64,000 bases of DNA, from contig CALIVT010000019.1 of the NCBI GenBank assembly GCA_938048185.1, positions 87,779-151,778 on the forward strand, written 5' to 3'. This document shows positions 35,941-46,115 of this stretch, in pieces. The translations under genes and the position numbers were made by a program. The notes beneath the pieces were generated by a model, which made no database searches, had not been told where the DNA came from, and worked only from the letters and a program-made list of their open reading frames with translations. The stretch's first letter is position 1. Each line of letters opens with the position of its first letter. This DNA comes from an uncultured Arenicella sp. (GTDB lineage: Bacteria > Pseudomonadota > Gammaproteobacteria > Arenicellales > Arenicellaceae).

Positions 35941-36819
35941 ATGAATGATGTAATGCGCGAGTACCAAGCGCGCAATCAACAAGTATTAAGTTCAGCGCTC
36001 AGCAAGGCGCAAATTCCTGAACGCTTAAGCGAAGCGATGCGCTATTCAACGCTTGCCGCTGGCAAACGCTTTAGAGCATTACTCGTGTACGGGGCGGGCT
36101 TAGCACTGGACGCACCGTTGGCACGCCTAGATGCCGTAGCGGCAGCACTAGAGTGCTTACACGCGTACTCGCTAATTCATGATGATTTACCCGCAATGGA
36201 TGACGACGACTTACGCCGCGGCCAGCCAACCAATCATATTAAATTTGACGAAGCGACTGCTATCCTGGCAGGTGACGCGCTACAGACCTTAGCGTTTGAG
36301 CTGATCGCCGATCAAACATCAGACTTAAATGATGCACAGGCTCGAAAAATCTGCCTAAAATTAGCGCAAAGTTCGGGCGCGACCGGCATGGTCGGTGGGC
36401 AAATTTTAGACATTCTCGCAACTGACAAAGCGCTAGCGCGAACAGCCTTGGAAGAGGTCCATCGTCGCAAAACAGGCGCATTAATCAATGCGGCGGTTAT
36501 TTGTGGAGCACTTTGCAGCGACTACGCGACGCAAGAACAACTTGATGCGCTTGGCGACTACGCAGATAAACTCGGGCTCGCCTTTCAAGTGATGGACGAC
36601 GTCTTAGATATTGAGTCAACCACCGAAGAACTTGGCAAGCCTACCGGGTCAGATCAGGCATTGGGTAAGTCGACTTACCCGGCGTTACTTGGTCTGGCGC
36701 AATCTAAAGAACTGGCAACAAATCTTTATCAAGAATCAATAGTAAGCATAGCGTCTATCAGTGATAATACCTCGCTACTTGAAGACTTGGCTGAGCTTAC
36801 CATAAAACGCAGAAGTTAG
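35941..36819 (+). CDS. ispA: farnesyl diphosphate synthase
   Basis: 292 residues of polyprenyl synthetase fold. The first Asp-rich motif is DDLPAMDDDDLRRG, the second DDVLDIE, with KRFRALLVYG near residues 38-48 and GATGMVGGQILD. Condenses isopentenyl and dimethylallyl/geranyl diphosphates to farnesyl diphosphate. Directly follows xseB and precedes dxs, so supply of precursor and its elongation are encoded together. The C terminus ends LAELTIKRRS, a normal end for the family. Confidence 0.96.
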   Translation: MNDVMREYQARNQQVLSSALSKAQIPERLSEAMRYSTLAAGKRFRALLVYGAGLALDAPLARLDAVAAALECLHAYSLIHDDLPAMDDDDLRRGQPTNHIKFDEATAILAGDALQTLAFELIADQTSDLNDAQARKICLKLAQSSGATGMVGGQILDILATDKALARTALEEVHRRKTGALINAAVICGALCSDYATQEQLDALGDYADKLGLAFQVMDDVLDIESTTEELGKPTGSDQALGKSTYPALLGLAQSKELATNLYQESIVSIASISDNTSLLEDLAELTIKRRS

Positions 36820-36886
36820 ATTTAGCTTACATGGTAAACCTTTGATTTATTAGAAAAAACAAAGCCGCACAATCGTATATATAGAA

Positions 36887-38782
36887 GTGACTGACCTAAT
36901 CAATAAGTACCCACTACTGATGACGCTGAATCAACCCAGCGACTTGCGTCAGTGCACGGAAGATCAATTACAGCGAGTTTGTGACGAAACTCGCGGCTTT
37001 CTAATCGATACCGTATCCAAAATTGGTGGGCATTTAGCAGCGGGCCTAGGCACGGTAGAACTCACCACGGCCCTGCACTACGTATTTAATACTCCCGATG
37101 ACAGAATTGTTTGGGATATCGGCCATCAAGCCTACCCTCACAAAATATTAACCGGGCGCCGTGATCAACTGCATACAATTCGCCAAGCCGGTGGGCTTTC
37201 GGGGTTCTTAAAGCGCAGTGAAAGCGAATACGATACCTTTGGTGCTGGTCACTCAAGCACCTCGATCAGCGCCGCTTTAGGTATGGCGGTCGCTGCCGCG
37301 CAGCAAAAGCTAGACCGCGACGTGGTTGCTATTATCGGCGACGGCGCACTCACCGCAGGCATGGCATTTGAAGCCCTAAATAACGCCGGCGACATGGATG
37401 CCAACGTGTTGGTTATTCTAAACGACAACGATATGTCGATTTCACCAAACGTAGGCGCGTTAAAGAATTATCTAACCAAGCTAATGACTGGGCCGACGGT
37501 CAGCACCGTTAGGCGCACCACTAAAAAAGCGCTCGATGGCATTCCACCAGTGCGTGACTACGCGCGCCGCTGGGAAGAACATATCAAAGGCATGATCTTG
37601 CCCAGTACCTTTTTTGAAGAGATGGGTTTCTATTATGCGGGGCCAATTGATGGCCACGATATTGACACACTGGTGACGACCCTGCGCAACCTGAAAGAAA
37701 TAGACGGGCCGCGCTTCTTACACATTGTTACTAAGAAAGGTAAAGGCTTTGAGCCCGCCGAAGATTCACCAATTAAATACCACGGCGTGTCACCCTTTAA
37801 CCCGACCACGGGCGAGTTTGGCAAAAAAACTAAGGTGCGCACGTACACCGATGTGTTTAGTGACTGGTTATGTGACATGGCGGCTGTCGACGACAAGTTA
37901 ATTGGCATCACACCTGCGATGCGCGAAGGTTCAGGGCTGGTACGATTCTCAGAAGAGTACCCAGAGCGCTATTTCGATGTTGCAATCGCCGAACAACACG
38001 CCCTCACCTTCGCGGCCGGCATGGCCTGTGATGGTCAAAAACCGGTGGTTGCGATCTACTCAACATTTTTACAACGTGCCTACGATCAACTAATACACGA
38101 CGTCAGCGTACAAGACCTAGACGTGATGCTGGCAATCGACCGTGCCGGCCTCGTCGGTGCCGATGGCGCCACTCATGCTGGCGTGTTTGACTATAGCTAC
38201 TTGCGCTGCATTCCAGGTTGCGCAATTTACGCGCCGAGCAATGAGTCCGAGTGCCGAGACATGCTGTACAGCGCTTACAAACATGTTGGCTTAACCGCGG
38301 TTCGCTACCCTCGAGGTGCAGGTATTGGGGCGCTGGAAAAACCAGCAATGCACGAAATTCCGATGGGCAAAGGTGAGGTAATACAAAACGGCCAGAACGT
38401 CGCGATTCTTTCTTTTGGCACGCTACTACCGGCCGCACTGGAAGCCGCAAATGTGCTCGGCGCGACGGTGGTCAATATGCGTTTCGTGAAACCGTTAGAC
38501 GGGGACCTAATTAACCAAATGGCCGCGAGCCACGACCTGCTGGTGACCTTAGAGGAAAATGTGATCGCGGGTGGCGCAGGGTCGGGCGTAAATGAGTATT
38601 TGGCCGCTGCAGGAATCGCCACCCCGACCTTGAATTTGGGCTTACCAGACCGATATATCGATCACGGCAGCCAAACTGCGTTGCTAAGCGAATGCGGTTT
38701 AGACGCGGGCGGCATAGCAGCCTCTATTTTAGCGTCACCCTTTTATCAGCCAGCCTTGAATGATGTCAAAAAGCGCGTTTAA
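36887..38782 (+). CDS. dxs: 1-deoxy-D-xylulose-5-phosphate synthase
   Basis: 631 residues. The GTG at 36887 gives [21 protein letters not shown], which aligns with the conserved N terminus of E. coli Dxs, so it is preferred over a later ATG. Thiamine-diphosphate-binding [31 protein letters not shown], and the transketolase domain [15 protein letters not shown] and [16 protein letters not shown] are all present. It joins pyruvate and glyceraldehyde 3-phosphate in the first step of the MEP isoprenoid pathway. The 67-base gap after ispA shows no terminator. Confidence 0.97.
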   Translation: MTDLINKYPLLMTLNQPSDLRQCTEDQLQRVCDETRGFLIDTVSKIGGHLAAGLGTVELTTALHYVFNTPDDRIVWDIGHQAYPHKILTGRRDQLHTIRQAGGLSGFLKRSESEYDTFGAGHSSTSISAALGMAVAAAQQKLDRDVVAIIGDGALTAGMAFEALNNAGDMDANVLVILNDNDMSISPNVGALKNYLTKLMTGPTVSTVRRTTKKALDGIPPVRDYARRWEEHIKGMILPSTFFEEMGFYYAGPIDGHDIDTLVTTLRNLKEIDGPRFLHIVTKKGKGFEPAEDSPIKYHGVSPFNPTTGEFGKKTKVRTYTDVFSDWLCDMAAVDDKLIGITPAMREGSGLVRFSEEYPERYFDVAIAEQHALTFAAGMACDGQKPVVAIYSTFLQRAYDQLIHDVSVQDLDVMLAIDRAGLVGADGATHAGVFDYSYLRCIPGCAIYAPSNESECRDMLYSAYKHVGLTAVRYPRGAGIGALEKPAMHEIPMGKGEVIQNGQNVAILSFGTLLPAALEAANVLGATVVNMRFVKPLDGDLINQMAASHDLLVTLEENVIAGGAGSGVNEYLAAAGIATPTLNLGLPDRYIDHGSQTALLSECGLDAGGIAASILASPFYQPALNDVKKRV

Positions 38783-38844
38783 TTGCGCATATCGACAAGG
38801 TCAACTTAATCAATTCACTCTCAGTATTCCCTAAAGTAAAAGCT

Positions 38845-39621
38845 ATGGAAGACGTACAAGGCAGCGTAGACACGCGTCAAATACCAATTAACCGTGTCGG
38901 TATCAAAGATATTCAACACCCAATTACGGTGCTGAACCGTGACGGCTCGAAGTCGGCCAGTATTGCGACATTTTCGATGTCAGTAAGCTTGCCCCATGAC
39001 CAAAAAGGCACGCATATGTCACGCTTCATTCAAATGCTGAATGAAAGTGAGACCGTGATTTCAGCGAAGCATTTTCATACGATGCTCAGCGACATGGTCG
39101 CGCGACTAGAAGCCGATTCAGGATACATCGAGCTACAATTCCCGTACTTTATCGAGAAGACTGCGCCCGTATCCGGCGTTAAGAGCCTAATGGACTATCA
39201 AGTAAATTTGATCGGACAAATTGAGCAAGGTCACTTAGCGTCTACCCTAGAAGTGACTATTCCAGTAAAGAGCTTGTGCCCATGCTCTAAGAAAATTTCT
39301 GAATACGGGGCACACAATCAACGCTCGCATTTAACGGTCGGCATTAACTGCTCAAGCAAGCTGTGGTTAAACGAATTAATTAAAAGCGTCGAAGCGCAAG
39401 CGAGTGCTGAACTCTTCGCCATTCTTAAGCGCCCAGATGAAAAATTCATCACTGAACGCGCTTACAACAATCCAAAATTTGTCGAAGACGTGGTACGAGA
39501 TGTTGCCAATGAGTTCGACAATAACGACAAAATATCTCGTTACTACGTGCACGCTGAGAACTTTGAATCAATTCATAATCACAGTGCGTTTGCGGTTATC
39601 GAGCACGACAAAACCATGTAA
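38845..39621 (+). CDS. folE2: GTP cyclohydrolase I type IB
   Basis: 258 residues with FolE2 signatures: [27 protein letters not shown] at the start, [15 protein letters not shown], and [18 protein letters not shown] with the metal-ligand cysteine. This family makes dihydroneopterin triphosphate for folate or queuosine synthesis and works without strict zinc dependence, unlike FolE1. It lies 62 bases after dxs on the same strand and may be transcribed with it. Confidence 0.95.
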   Translation: MEDVQGSVDTRQIPINRVGIKDIQHPITVLNRDGSKSASIATFSMSVSLPHDQKGTHMSRFIQMLNESETVISAKHFHTMLSDMVARLEADSGYIELQFPYFIEKTAPVSGVKSLMDYQVNLIGQIEQGHLASTLEVTIPVKSLCPCSKKISEYGAHNQRSHLTVGINCSSKLWLNELIKSVEAQASAELFAILKRPDEKFITERAYNNPKFVEDVVRDVANEFDNNDKISRYYVHAENFESIHNHSAFAVIEHDKTM

Positions 39622-39672
39622 TGAAGCGTTGATTACTGGCGTTGGCGTAACACTGTCTAGCGCTGGTGCCGC

Positions 39673-40323
39673 CTAACGCTGGCGCAACACCATAGTCCCG
39701 CCACTGCGGGTCATGTCCAAGCGACGCAAAAACGTCATACCCAACAACGGCCTTTCTGGAAAGCCACCTTCAATAACGCCGGTTTCAATTTTCTTTAGAC
39801 TGATACCCCCGATGCTAATTTCATCCAACACAACCCTGTACATTTGCGCCCGACCCGATGCGGTCGAGGCGTAGCCCAACTGCCCTTGCTTATAATCTAT
39901 ATTTAAGCGCTCAGCGTCTTCGCTATTGAACACCACGATGTTGGCGCCCGTGTCGACCAAAAAACGCACGCTTCTACCATTAACCTGGGCGGCGGTCTCA
40001 AAAAAGCCTTGATCATCGACAAACAATGTCACCGAAGACGGCAAACTACTGCGGGCCGTGCCCAGCGAGACGGACAAGGTAGCCGTGCTGTTTAGACGCA
40101 GAGTTCTGCGTTCGTCGCCAACCTCAATAACCGCTTCACTGGTGTTCGAACTGATTAATTTGACGCCCTTATAGGTCTTACCGGCTTGTATTATCTTCGC
40201 CTTGGCACCGTCGATCGACAGCATTGCACGATCATTAAACAGTGCAACTGCTTTAACCGATGCCGCGTTGCTAATACTAGATAGCGTTAACAAGCCAAGT
40301 ACAATCAAAATTTTTAAACGCAA
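39673..40323 (-). CDS. exported retropepsin-like aspartic protease (TIGR02281-type)
   Basis: 216 residues with a signal peptide (MRLKILIVLGLLTLSSISNA) and a single-lobe aspartic protease fold: RFLVDTGANIVVFNSEDAERLNI (active Asp124), and LGMTFLRRLDMTRSGGTMVL at the end, as in the bacterial clan AA family. Such proteins would act as dimers in the periplasm. The start is TTG at 40323 with AGGCGG about 8 bases upstream; no ATG is available before the signal peptide. It converges on folE2. Confidence 0.87.
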   Translation of the reverse strand: MRLKILIVLGLLTLSSISNAASVKAVALFNDRAMLSIDGAKAKIIQAGKTYKGVKLISSNTSEAVIEVGDERRTLRLNSTATLSVSLGTARSSLPSSVTLFVDDQGFFETAAQVNGRSVRFLVDTGANIVVFNSEDAERLNIDYKQGQLGYASTASGRAQMYRVVLDEISIGGISLKKIETGVIEGGFPERPLLGMTFLRRLDMTRSGGTMVLRQR

Positions 40324-40591
40324 AAAATACCGCCTACTCCAACGTGCTGATTACTATACTCTTTATTCCCTAGCTTAATTCCCTTGCTCGCTGAGTTTCG
40401 ATTTGAATTCATCACCACGACCATCAGCTTGAGCACCATAATAACCTCTTACGCAGCATAGGTGAAATGACTAAGATCAAACGGCCCGCCTAGCAACAAA
40501 AATCAACTAATTACACGCCGACGCTCTTTGCCAGAACAACGAATACGCTGATCGAGAAGTAAAGGCGCACCGAGTGTTGACGAGGTGCAAC

Positions 40592-41065
40592 TTAAAGCGG
40601 AATGTGAGAATACAAGATAGCACTGATCTCGGCGTTAGCCACACCGGCCATCTGAGTTGGCAGAGCGTTGAATCCGTGCGGTGCCTGAGGATAAACATTG
40701 AGTTTAGTTGTATTGCCAGCCGCCTTCCAACGAACCGCCATACACAGGCTATCGTCGAGTAGCGGGTCGTACTCGCCTATCGTGAAAATTGCAGGTGGCA
40801 GACCATCTAAGTCACGATAATAAAGTGGAGAAACACGCTCATCACGACGACTATCGGCACTCCAGCTGGGCAACGCCAATTCATAGAACCACTCAAGGTA
40901 ATCGGTCGACAAGCCAAGCATCCGATCACCCCAGAGCATCTGACTTGACGTCATCGACAAATCATAAATTCCGTAACATAGATTAAGCGCAAAAACGCGC
41001 GATAGGTGTTCGGTGTCACGGGCGACGCCCAACGCGGCACACAACGCAAGATGAGAGCCCGCCGA
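40592..41065 (-). pseudogene. 5'-truncated alpha/beta hydrolase (HSL family) remnant
   Basis: The frame encodes the C-terminal half of an alpha/beta-hydrolase fold-3 enzyme: SAGSHLALC at the nucleophile elbow, RVSPLYYRDLDGLPPAIFTIGEYDPLLDD with the catalytic Asp, and YPQAPHGFNALP with the catalytic His. The N-terminal half with the HGGG oxyanion loop is absent. The frame begins directly after the radA TAG (41066-41068) and is in the same frame as radA, so reading through TAG would give HS-stop-SAGSHLAL. No start codon with a ribosome site precedes the nucleophile. I interpret it as a deletion remnant; translation from an internal TTG at 41044 would lack the catalytic serine. Confidence 0.75.
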
Positions 41066-42451
41066 CTATGAATGCTCGTTTATGCGATCAATGGCTTGAG
41101 AAAGTGTCTCAACCGGGTAGACCTTCATGTCTGTTGAGATATTTTTCGGCAGATTGCCCTTTGGACAAATACAGTGCGAGAACCCTTGTTGCGCAGCTTG
41201 CTTGATCCGCTCAAGGCCACTGGGTACCGCCCTAACGTCTCCTGAAAGCCCGAGCTCTCCAAAGGCGACCCAGTTTTGTGGTATCGCCCGATCTCTAAAC
41301 GACGACACCATCGCCAGCACCACGGGTAAGTCGGTACTCGGGTCGGTCGACCTTAAGCCTCCGACTAAGTTTACATACAACTCTTGATCATACATTGCGA
41401 GGTCAGCGTGTCTGACTAACACCGCAACCAACATGTTCAAGCGGTTCTGATCTATCCCCACCGCCAGTCTTCGAGGGTTGCCTTGATGCGAATCGATTAC
41501 TAAGGCTTGTATCTCGACCAGTAAAGAGCGAGAACCTTCCCAAAGCGACGCAACCATCGAACCGGGCTTGGCGTCACGGCTGCGATCTAAGAAGATAGCC
41601 GACGGATTAGTGACGGCTTTTAAATAACCATTGTCGGGCATCATCGCCAACAGACCCAATTCACTGGTTGAGCCGAACCTATTCTTAGCGGCTCGAATTT
41701 CTCTGAACCGTGACGCGGCGACAACCTCAATCATCAACATCACGTCGCCGATATGCTCAACAACACGCGGCCCGGCAACCGAGCCATCTTTGGTTGTATG
41801 ACAAATGATAATCATGGCGACATCGTTTTGCTTAGCGTGCTGGGTTAGTACCTGCATGCACTCTCGCAGTTGCCCTACTCCACCCGGCGCGCCTTGTACG
41901 TCAGGGTGATACATCGCCTGCAAAGAGTCGATCACAACGAACTTTGCGTTAGTCTCGGTGATCATCGAGAGAATGGCTAATACGTCGGTCTCAATGGCAA
42001 CGTTCAAATCGTCAGTCTGCAACTTAAGACGTATCGCGCGACGGCTTATTTGGCTGGCAGATTCTTCTGCCGAAACTAGCAAACAGTTCAAATTAGAGCT
42101 TACTTCACACAGCACCTGAGTTGTCAGCGTCGACTTACCCGCGCCCGGTGTACCCGCCAATAAAATCACACTGCCGGGTACGATGCCGCCGCCTAGCACT
42201 CGATCAAATTCAACGTTGTTGGTCGAAAACCTAGGGGAATCTTCTGGCTTGATCGCGCTTAGCTTACTCACCGATTCTTTTGACCCGGCATAGCCTCGTG
42301 CCATTGCTGAAGCGGCTCCAGCTCGACTCGCAGACTCTTTAAATTCGACGATCGTATTCCAAGCTTTGCAATCGAGACATTGCCCAGCCCACTTAGAATG
42401 ATTCGCCCCGCAGTCAGAGCAGATATAATGTACGGTAGCTTTCTTTGCCAT
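41066..42451 (-). CDS. radA: DNA repair protein RadA
   Basis: 461 residues: an N-terminal zinc finger (Cys11, Cys14, Cys25, Cys28), Walker A GTPGAGKST, the RadA-specific KNRFGSTSELGLL, and a C-terminal Lon-like domain (FGELGLSGDVRAVPSGLERI). It is a DnaB-type helicase that promotes branch migration in recombinational repair. It sits downstream of alr in the dnaB-alr-radA order. The hydrolase remnant begins immediately after its stop codon. Confidence 0.97.
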   Translation of the reverse strand: MAKKATVHYICSDCGANHSKWAGQCLDCKAWNTIVEFKESASRAGAASAMARGYAGSKESVSKLSAIKPEDSPRFSTNNVEFDRVLGGGIVPGSVILLAGTPGAGKSTLTTQVLCEVSSNLNCLLVSAEESASQISRRAIRLKLQTDDLNVAIETDVLAILSMITETNAKFVVIDSLQAMYHPDVQGAPGGVGQLRECMQVLTQHAKQNDVAMIIICHTTKDGSVAGPRVVEHIGDVMLMIEVVAASRFREIRAAKNRFGSTSELGLLAMMPDNGYLKAVTNPSAIFLDRSRDAKPGSMVASLWEGSRSLLVEIQALVIDSHQGNPRRLAVGIDQNRLNMLVAVLVRHADLAMYDQELYVNLVGGLRSTDPSTDLPVVLAMVSSFRDRAIPQNWVAFGELGLSGDVRAVPSGLERIKQAAQQGFSHCICPKGNLPKNISTDMKVYPVETLSQAIDRINEHS

Positions 42452-42535
42452 AATCTAGAGTTTAGCTAAGCGGTTTAATGATGTAGTGACGCCATTCTAC
42501 TGGAGAGTAGCGCTGAGCTAGCACTTAAAGCCGAA

Positions 42536-43627
42536 TTAAATAACGACGCGCTCAACGCGCTCGGTGATACTACACAATAACTCATAGGCAATCGTGCCCG
42601 CGCTTTTTGCAACCTCTTCGATCGGATTTTGCGAACCCCAAAGAATCACCTCATCACCCACCGCTGCGCGCATTTCGCCTAAATCAACGGTCATTAAATC
42701 CATCGAAACCCGACCAATAATCGGCACAAAAACATCATTAACCAACACTAAGGTTCCGCTTGGTGCATGCCGGGGATAGCCATCGGCGTAGCCACACGCA
42801 ATCACCCCAATACGTGAACCGGTATCCAGGGTATAGGCGCCGCCATAACCTATCGGGCTGCCTGCTGGCAACCGCTTCACCGAGATCAGCTCGCTCTTAA
42901 AGGTCATTGCCGCTTTTAAGCCGAGACGCTCGGCGGTTACACCATGTTGAGGAGACACACCATAAAGCATAACGCCAGGGCGCACGTATTGTTGAGCATG
43001 TTCCGCGTACGCGAGCGTGCCGGCCGAATTTAAAATACTGAGCTCGCGAAACGAATAGGAACTTGCGAACGTCAAAAATTGGTCGATTTGCGTTTGGTTG
43101 TTTGGGTGCTGAGGATTATCCGCGTTGGCCAAATGGGTCATCGCGCTAATAGAATTAATACCCCTTTGCCGCAATAGTCTATTGGTAAGCGAGTGTGCGT
43201 CGTCGAGCGTCAAGCCTAGGCGCCCCATACCAGTATCTATCTTTAACCAAATATCCAGCGCGGCCGCATCGTCGACGTCGAAGAGCAAATCCAGCTGCTC
43301 ATGATCGTAAATGACAGGGCGCACAGCGTTGGCCGACATGCCATTGAGGTCACTAACGTCAAAACGAGACGACAACATAGTGATTGGCTTTTGTACCCCA
43401 TGAGCTCGCAATTTTCGGACATCATCTAAACCAGTCACCGCAAATTCATCAGCAGACGAAAGCGCGTTCGCTGCAAGCGTCATCGAGTGCCCGTAGCCGT
43501 CTGCCTTAATGACGGCCATCACCTTGGCGCGCGGCGCAAAAGTGCGCACACGCTCAAGGTTGTGCGTGATTGCTGCCGTATCGATCACGATATGTGCAGC
43601 CCGATTATTCGAAGTTTGGGAACGCAA
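42536..43627 (-). CDS. alr: alanine racemase
   Basis: 363 residues: the PLP lysine is Lys41 in VIKADGYGHS, followed by the barrel segments IKIDTGMGRLGL, RPGVMLYGVSP and GYADGYPRHAPSG, and the C-terminal domain VFVPIIGRVSMDLMTVDLG. It interconverts L- and D-alanine for peptidoglycan. No ATG or GTG lies in frame at the N terminus; the first possible start is TTG at 43627, with a stop codon just upstream of the frame, and no clear ribosome site. It follows dnaB. Confidence 0.95.
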   Translation of the reverse strand: MRSQTSNNRAAHIVIDTAAITHNLERVRTFAPRAKVMAVIKADGYGHSMTLAANALSSADEFAVTGLDDVRKLRAHGVQKPITMLSSRFDVSDLNGMSANAVRPVIYDHEQLDLLFDVDDAAALDIWLKIDTGMGRLGLTLDDAHSLTNRLLRQRGINSISAMTHLANADNPQHPNNQTQIDQFLTFASSYSFRELSILNSAGTLAYAEHAQQYVRPGVMLYGVSPQHGVTAERLGLKAAMTFKSELISVKRLPAGSPIGYGGAYTLDTGSRIGVIACGYADGYPRHAPSGTLVLVNDVFVPIIGRVSMDLMTVDLGEMRAAVGDEVILWGSQNPIEEVAKSAGTIAYELLCSITERVERVVI

Positions 43628-43731
43628 GGACGGTTTACGGTAATTTACTACAAAGCCTCAACCAGACGACGGAGTGCCGCGTCAAGGTTTGAGTAACTGG
43701 GCAAGACATGAACACGTAATGCAACATCAAT

Positions 43732-45135
43732 TTACTCATCGTTGAACTGGGGGCCGGCGTAGTTTTCAAAACGCGTAAACTCACCCAACCAAGCGAGACG
43801 TGTAGTACCAATTGGACCATTACGTTGCTTCCCAATAATGATTTCAGCAATGCCTTTCTGATCAGTATCGGGCTCGTAGACTTCATGTCGATAGATAAAC
43901 ATGATGATATCTGCGTCTTGCTCAATCGCGCCTGATTCGCGCAAATCAGACATCACCGGCCGCTTATTGGGGCGTTGTTCTAAACTGCGATTAAGCTGTG
44001 ACAATACGATAATTGGGCATTCAAGCTCCTTCGCAAGACCTTTCAATGAGCGTGTAATGTTTGATATCTCCATGGTTCGGTTTTCATTGCCCGGACCATC
44101 ATTACCGCGCATCAATTGCAAATAATCGAGCATGATCAAACCCAGACCGTGCTCATGTTCAGCAGCTAAGCGTCGCGCACGCGTGCGCACCTCGAGTGGC
44201 GACAGCGCTGGCGTGTCATCGATGTAAATATACTTATCTTGAAGTATGCCAACTGCCGACGTCAGTTTCGGCCAGTCTTCACTGCTCAATTGACCGGTGC
44301 GCAATTTACTCGCATTAACCCGGCTTAACGATGCCAACATTCTCGCAGCCAACGCGGTGCCCGGCATCTCCATACTGAATACGGCGACCGGCAGGTTGTC
44401 TTTAATTGCTGCGTTCTCGACTAGGTTCATCGAGAACGAAGTTTTACCCATAGACGGGCGACCGGCAACAATAACCAAGTCACCCGCTTGCAAACCACTG
44501 GTTTGTCGATCTAAATCAACAAAGCCGGTCGACACGCCAGTGACTTCAGCTTTGGATTTAAACAGCTCTTCAATTTTGTCGACCGCTTCGGCGAGCAACA
44601 CATCGATCTTGCGAAAGCCCGCCTTGGCTTGATTGTTATTTTTGGCAATCTCAAAAATCACCGACTCAGCAAAATCCAACACCTCTTCAGGCGTGCGCCC
44701 TTCAGGTTGGTACGACTTTTGAATAATGTCGTTTGCACTCTCGATCAAACGTCTAAGAATCGCTCGATCGCGAACAATTTTGGCGTACGACTTTACATTG
44801 CCCGCGTTTGGCGTGTTCTTTGCCAATGCGCCCAGATACGCCAGACCGCCAGCTCGATCTAACTCGCCGTTATGCGTAAGCGATTCAGATACGGTAACCA
44901 CATCTGCCGCTTCACCTTTCTCATCTAAGTTTATGATTTCATTGTAAATCAACTGATGGTCGTTGCGATAAAAATCGCGTGACTCAAGCTCAGAACTGAT
45001 TTCATCGATCATCCGATTATCTAACATCATCGAACCAAGGATAGACTGCTCGGCCTCTATTGCCTGCGGCGGTAGGCGCAACAAATCTTCCTCTGGGGTA
45101 GAGTTTGCGACAGCAGTATTAAAAGATTCGGCCAT
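43732..45135 (-). CDS. dnaB: replicative DNA helicase DnaB
   Basis: 467 residues: N-terminal helical domain (PPQAIEAEQSILGSMMLDNRMIDEI), linker, and RecA-like C-terminal domain with Walker A GRPSMGKTSF, Walker B LIMLDYLQLM, and ESGAIEQDADIIMFIYR. It is the hexameric helicase of the replication fork. It begins a dnaB-alr-radA series, separated from rplI by a terminator and a 266-base gap. Confidence 0.97.
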   Translation of the reverse strand: MAESFNTAVANSTPEEDLLRLPPQAIEAEQSILGSMMLDNRMIDEISSELESRDFYRNDHQLIYNEIINLDEKGEAADVVTVSESLTHNGELDRAGGLAYLGALAKNTPNAGNVKSYAKIVRDRAILRRLIESANDIIQKSYQPEGRTPEEVLDFAESVIFEIAKNNNQAKAGFRKIDVLLAEAVDKIEELFKSKAEVTGVSTGFVDLDRQTSGLQAGDLVIVAGRPSMGKTSFSMNLVENAAIKDNLPVAVFSMEMPGTALAARMLASLSRVNASKLRTGQLSSEDWPKLTSAVGILQDKYIYIDDTPALSPLEVRTRARRLAAEHEHGLGLIMLDYLQLMRGNDGPGNENRTMEISNITRSLKGLAKELECPIIVLSQLNRSLEQRPNKRPVMSDLRESGAIEQDADIIMFIYRHEVYEPDTDQKGIAEIIIGKQRNGPIGTTRLAWLGEFTRFENYAGPQFNDE

Positions 45136-45276
45136 GGAGAAAACGCGTCTAAATGAGTTTTTATGCAGTCGATAACTCTAGCATAATTCGCAATCAATTT
45201 GCTTTGGCTAGCCTTACAAAAAGGCCAGAAAATGCCAAACCACAATGTCACAAAAAGTCCGATCAGACATACCAGG

Positions 45277-45343
45277 CAAGAAAGCGCACTTAGTTTAAGC
45301 AAGAAAGCGCACTTAGTTTAAGCGAGAAAGCGCACTTAGAGAG
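45277..45343. repeat. 23-base tandem repeat, 2.9 copies, between dnaB and rplI
   Basis: Two identical 23-base units (45277-45299 and 45300-45322) and a third, diverged one (45323-45343) share the core AGAAAGCGCACTTAG. They lie between the dnaB start and the rplI terminator and do not coincide with a hairpin. Probably slippage-derived. Confidence 0.85.
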
Positions 45344-45350
45344 AAGGCAT

Positions 45351-45376
45351 AAAAAAGCGAGGTCTAGACCTCGCTT
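45351..45376 (-). terminator. rho-independent terminator of the rpsF-rpsR-rplI operon
   Basis: The palindrome AAGCGAGGTCTAGACCTCGC plus TT (45355-45376) is followed on the minus strand by a run of T residues (45351-45356 as A on plus). It lies 26 bases after the rplI stop. Confidence 0.9.
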
Positions 45377-45401
45377 CTTATACACCGATATAAAGAATTA
45401 C

Positions 45402-45848
45402 TTATTCAGCAATAACTTTAACGTTGATAGTAAAACTAACTTCGGTATGGACTGAAACAGCCACTTCAAAATCACCAATTGTTTTCAATGGGCCTTCAGG
45501 AAGTTGAATTTCAGATTTATTTAGCTCAAGACCTTTGGCAGCAAAAGCGTCGGCGATTTCCACCAAACCAACTGAACCAAACAATTTGCCCTCATCGCTT
45601 GCACGGCTAGCAATTTCCACTGACTGACCGGCCAATTCTTTTGAGCGAGCTTGCGCAGCTTGCAGTTTGTCAGCAGACGCTTTTTCAAGCTCCTGACGAC
45701 GCCCTTCAAATGCCGCTTTGTTCGACTCAGTCGCGATAGTCGCTAAACCTTGAGGTACAAGATAGTTACGTGCATAGCCAGGCTTGACCGTAACCAAATC
45801 ACCCAGGTTGCCCAGGTTTACGATTTTTTCTAATAGGATTACTTGCAT
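45402..45848 (-). CDS. rplI: 50S ribosomal protein L9
   Basis: 148 residues with the L9 start [36 protein letters not shown], the long connecting helix (residues 41-78) and the C-terminal domain ([41 protein letters not shown]). Normal length. Last gene of the rpsF operon, 9 bases after rpsR. Confidence 0.98.
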   Translation of the reverse strand: MQVILLEKIVNLGNLGDLVTVKPGYARNYLVPQGLATIATESNKAAFEGRRQELEKASADKLQAAQARSKELAGQSVEIASRASDEGKLFGSVGLVEIADAFAAKGLELNKSEIQLPEGPLKTIGDFEVAVSVHTEVSFTINVKVIAE

Positions 45849-45857
45849 GATGTTCTC

Positions 45858-46115
45858 CTATTTGTGGCCATCGGTATAAGGCAGCAGCGCTAAATAGCGT
45901 GCGTTCTTAATAGCCGACGCTAGTTGACGTTGAAAACGTGCCGCAGTACCGGTGTTACGACTTGGAATAATTTTACCAGACTCAGATACAAACGCCTTTA
46001 GCGTAGCTAGGTCTTTGTAATCAATATGAGTTGCGCCTTCTGCCGTAAAACGACAAAAGCGACGGCGCATTTGGCGAAAACCGCCGCGTCTCTTTTTAGG
46101 TGCATTGCGTTTCAT
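45858..46115 (-). CDS. rpsR: 30S ribosomal protein S18
   Basis: 85 residues containing [52 protein letters not shown], the S18 core. The basic N-terminal extension ([20 protein letters not shown]) makes it about ten residues longer than the E. coli protein. Its ATG overlaps the rpsF stop by one base, giving coupled synthesis with S6, its ribosomal partner. Confidence 0.97.
   Translation of the reverse strand: MKRNAPKKRRGGFRQMRRRFCRFTAEGATHIDYKDLATLKAFVSESGKIIPSRNTGTAARFQRQLASAIKNARYLALLPYTDGHK

Noticed and set aside
40507..40698. Small minus-strand frame before the hydrolase remnant
   Set aside because: It overlaps the remnant in another frame and has no start signal; the interval 40324-40591 seems empty.
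43635..43925. Minus-strand frame between dnaB and alr
   Set aside because: It mostly lies within dnaB in another frame; no supported start or domain.
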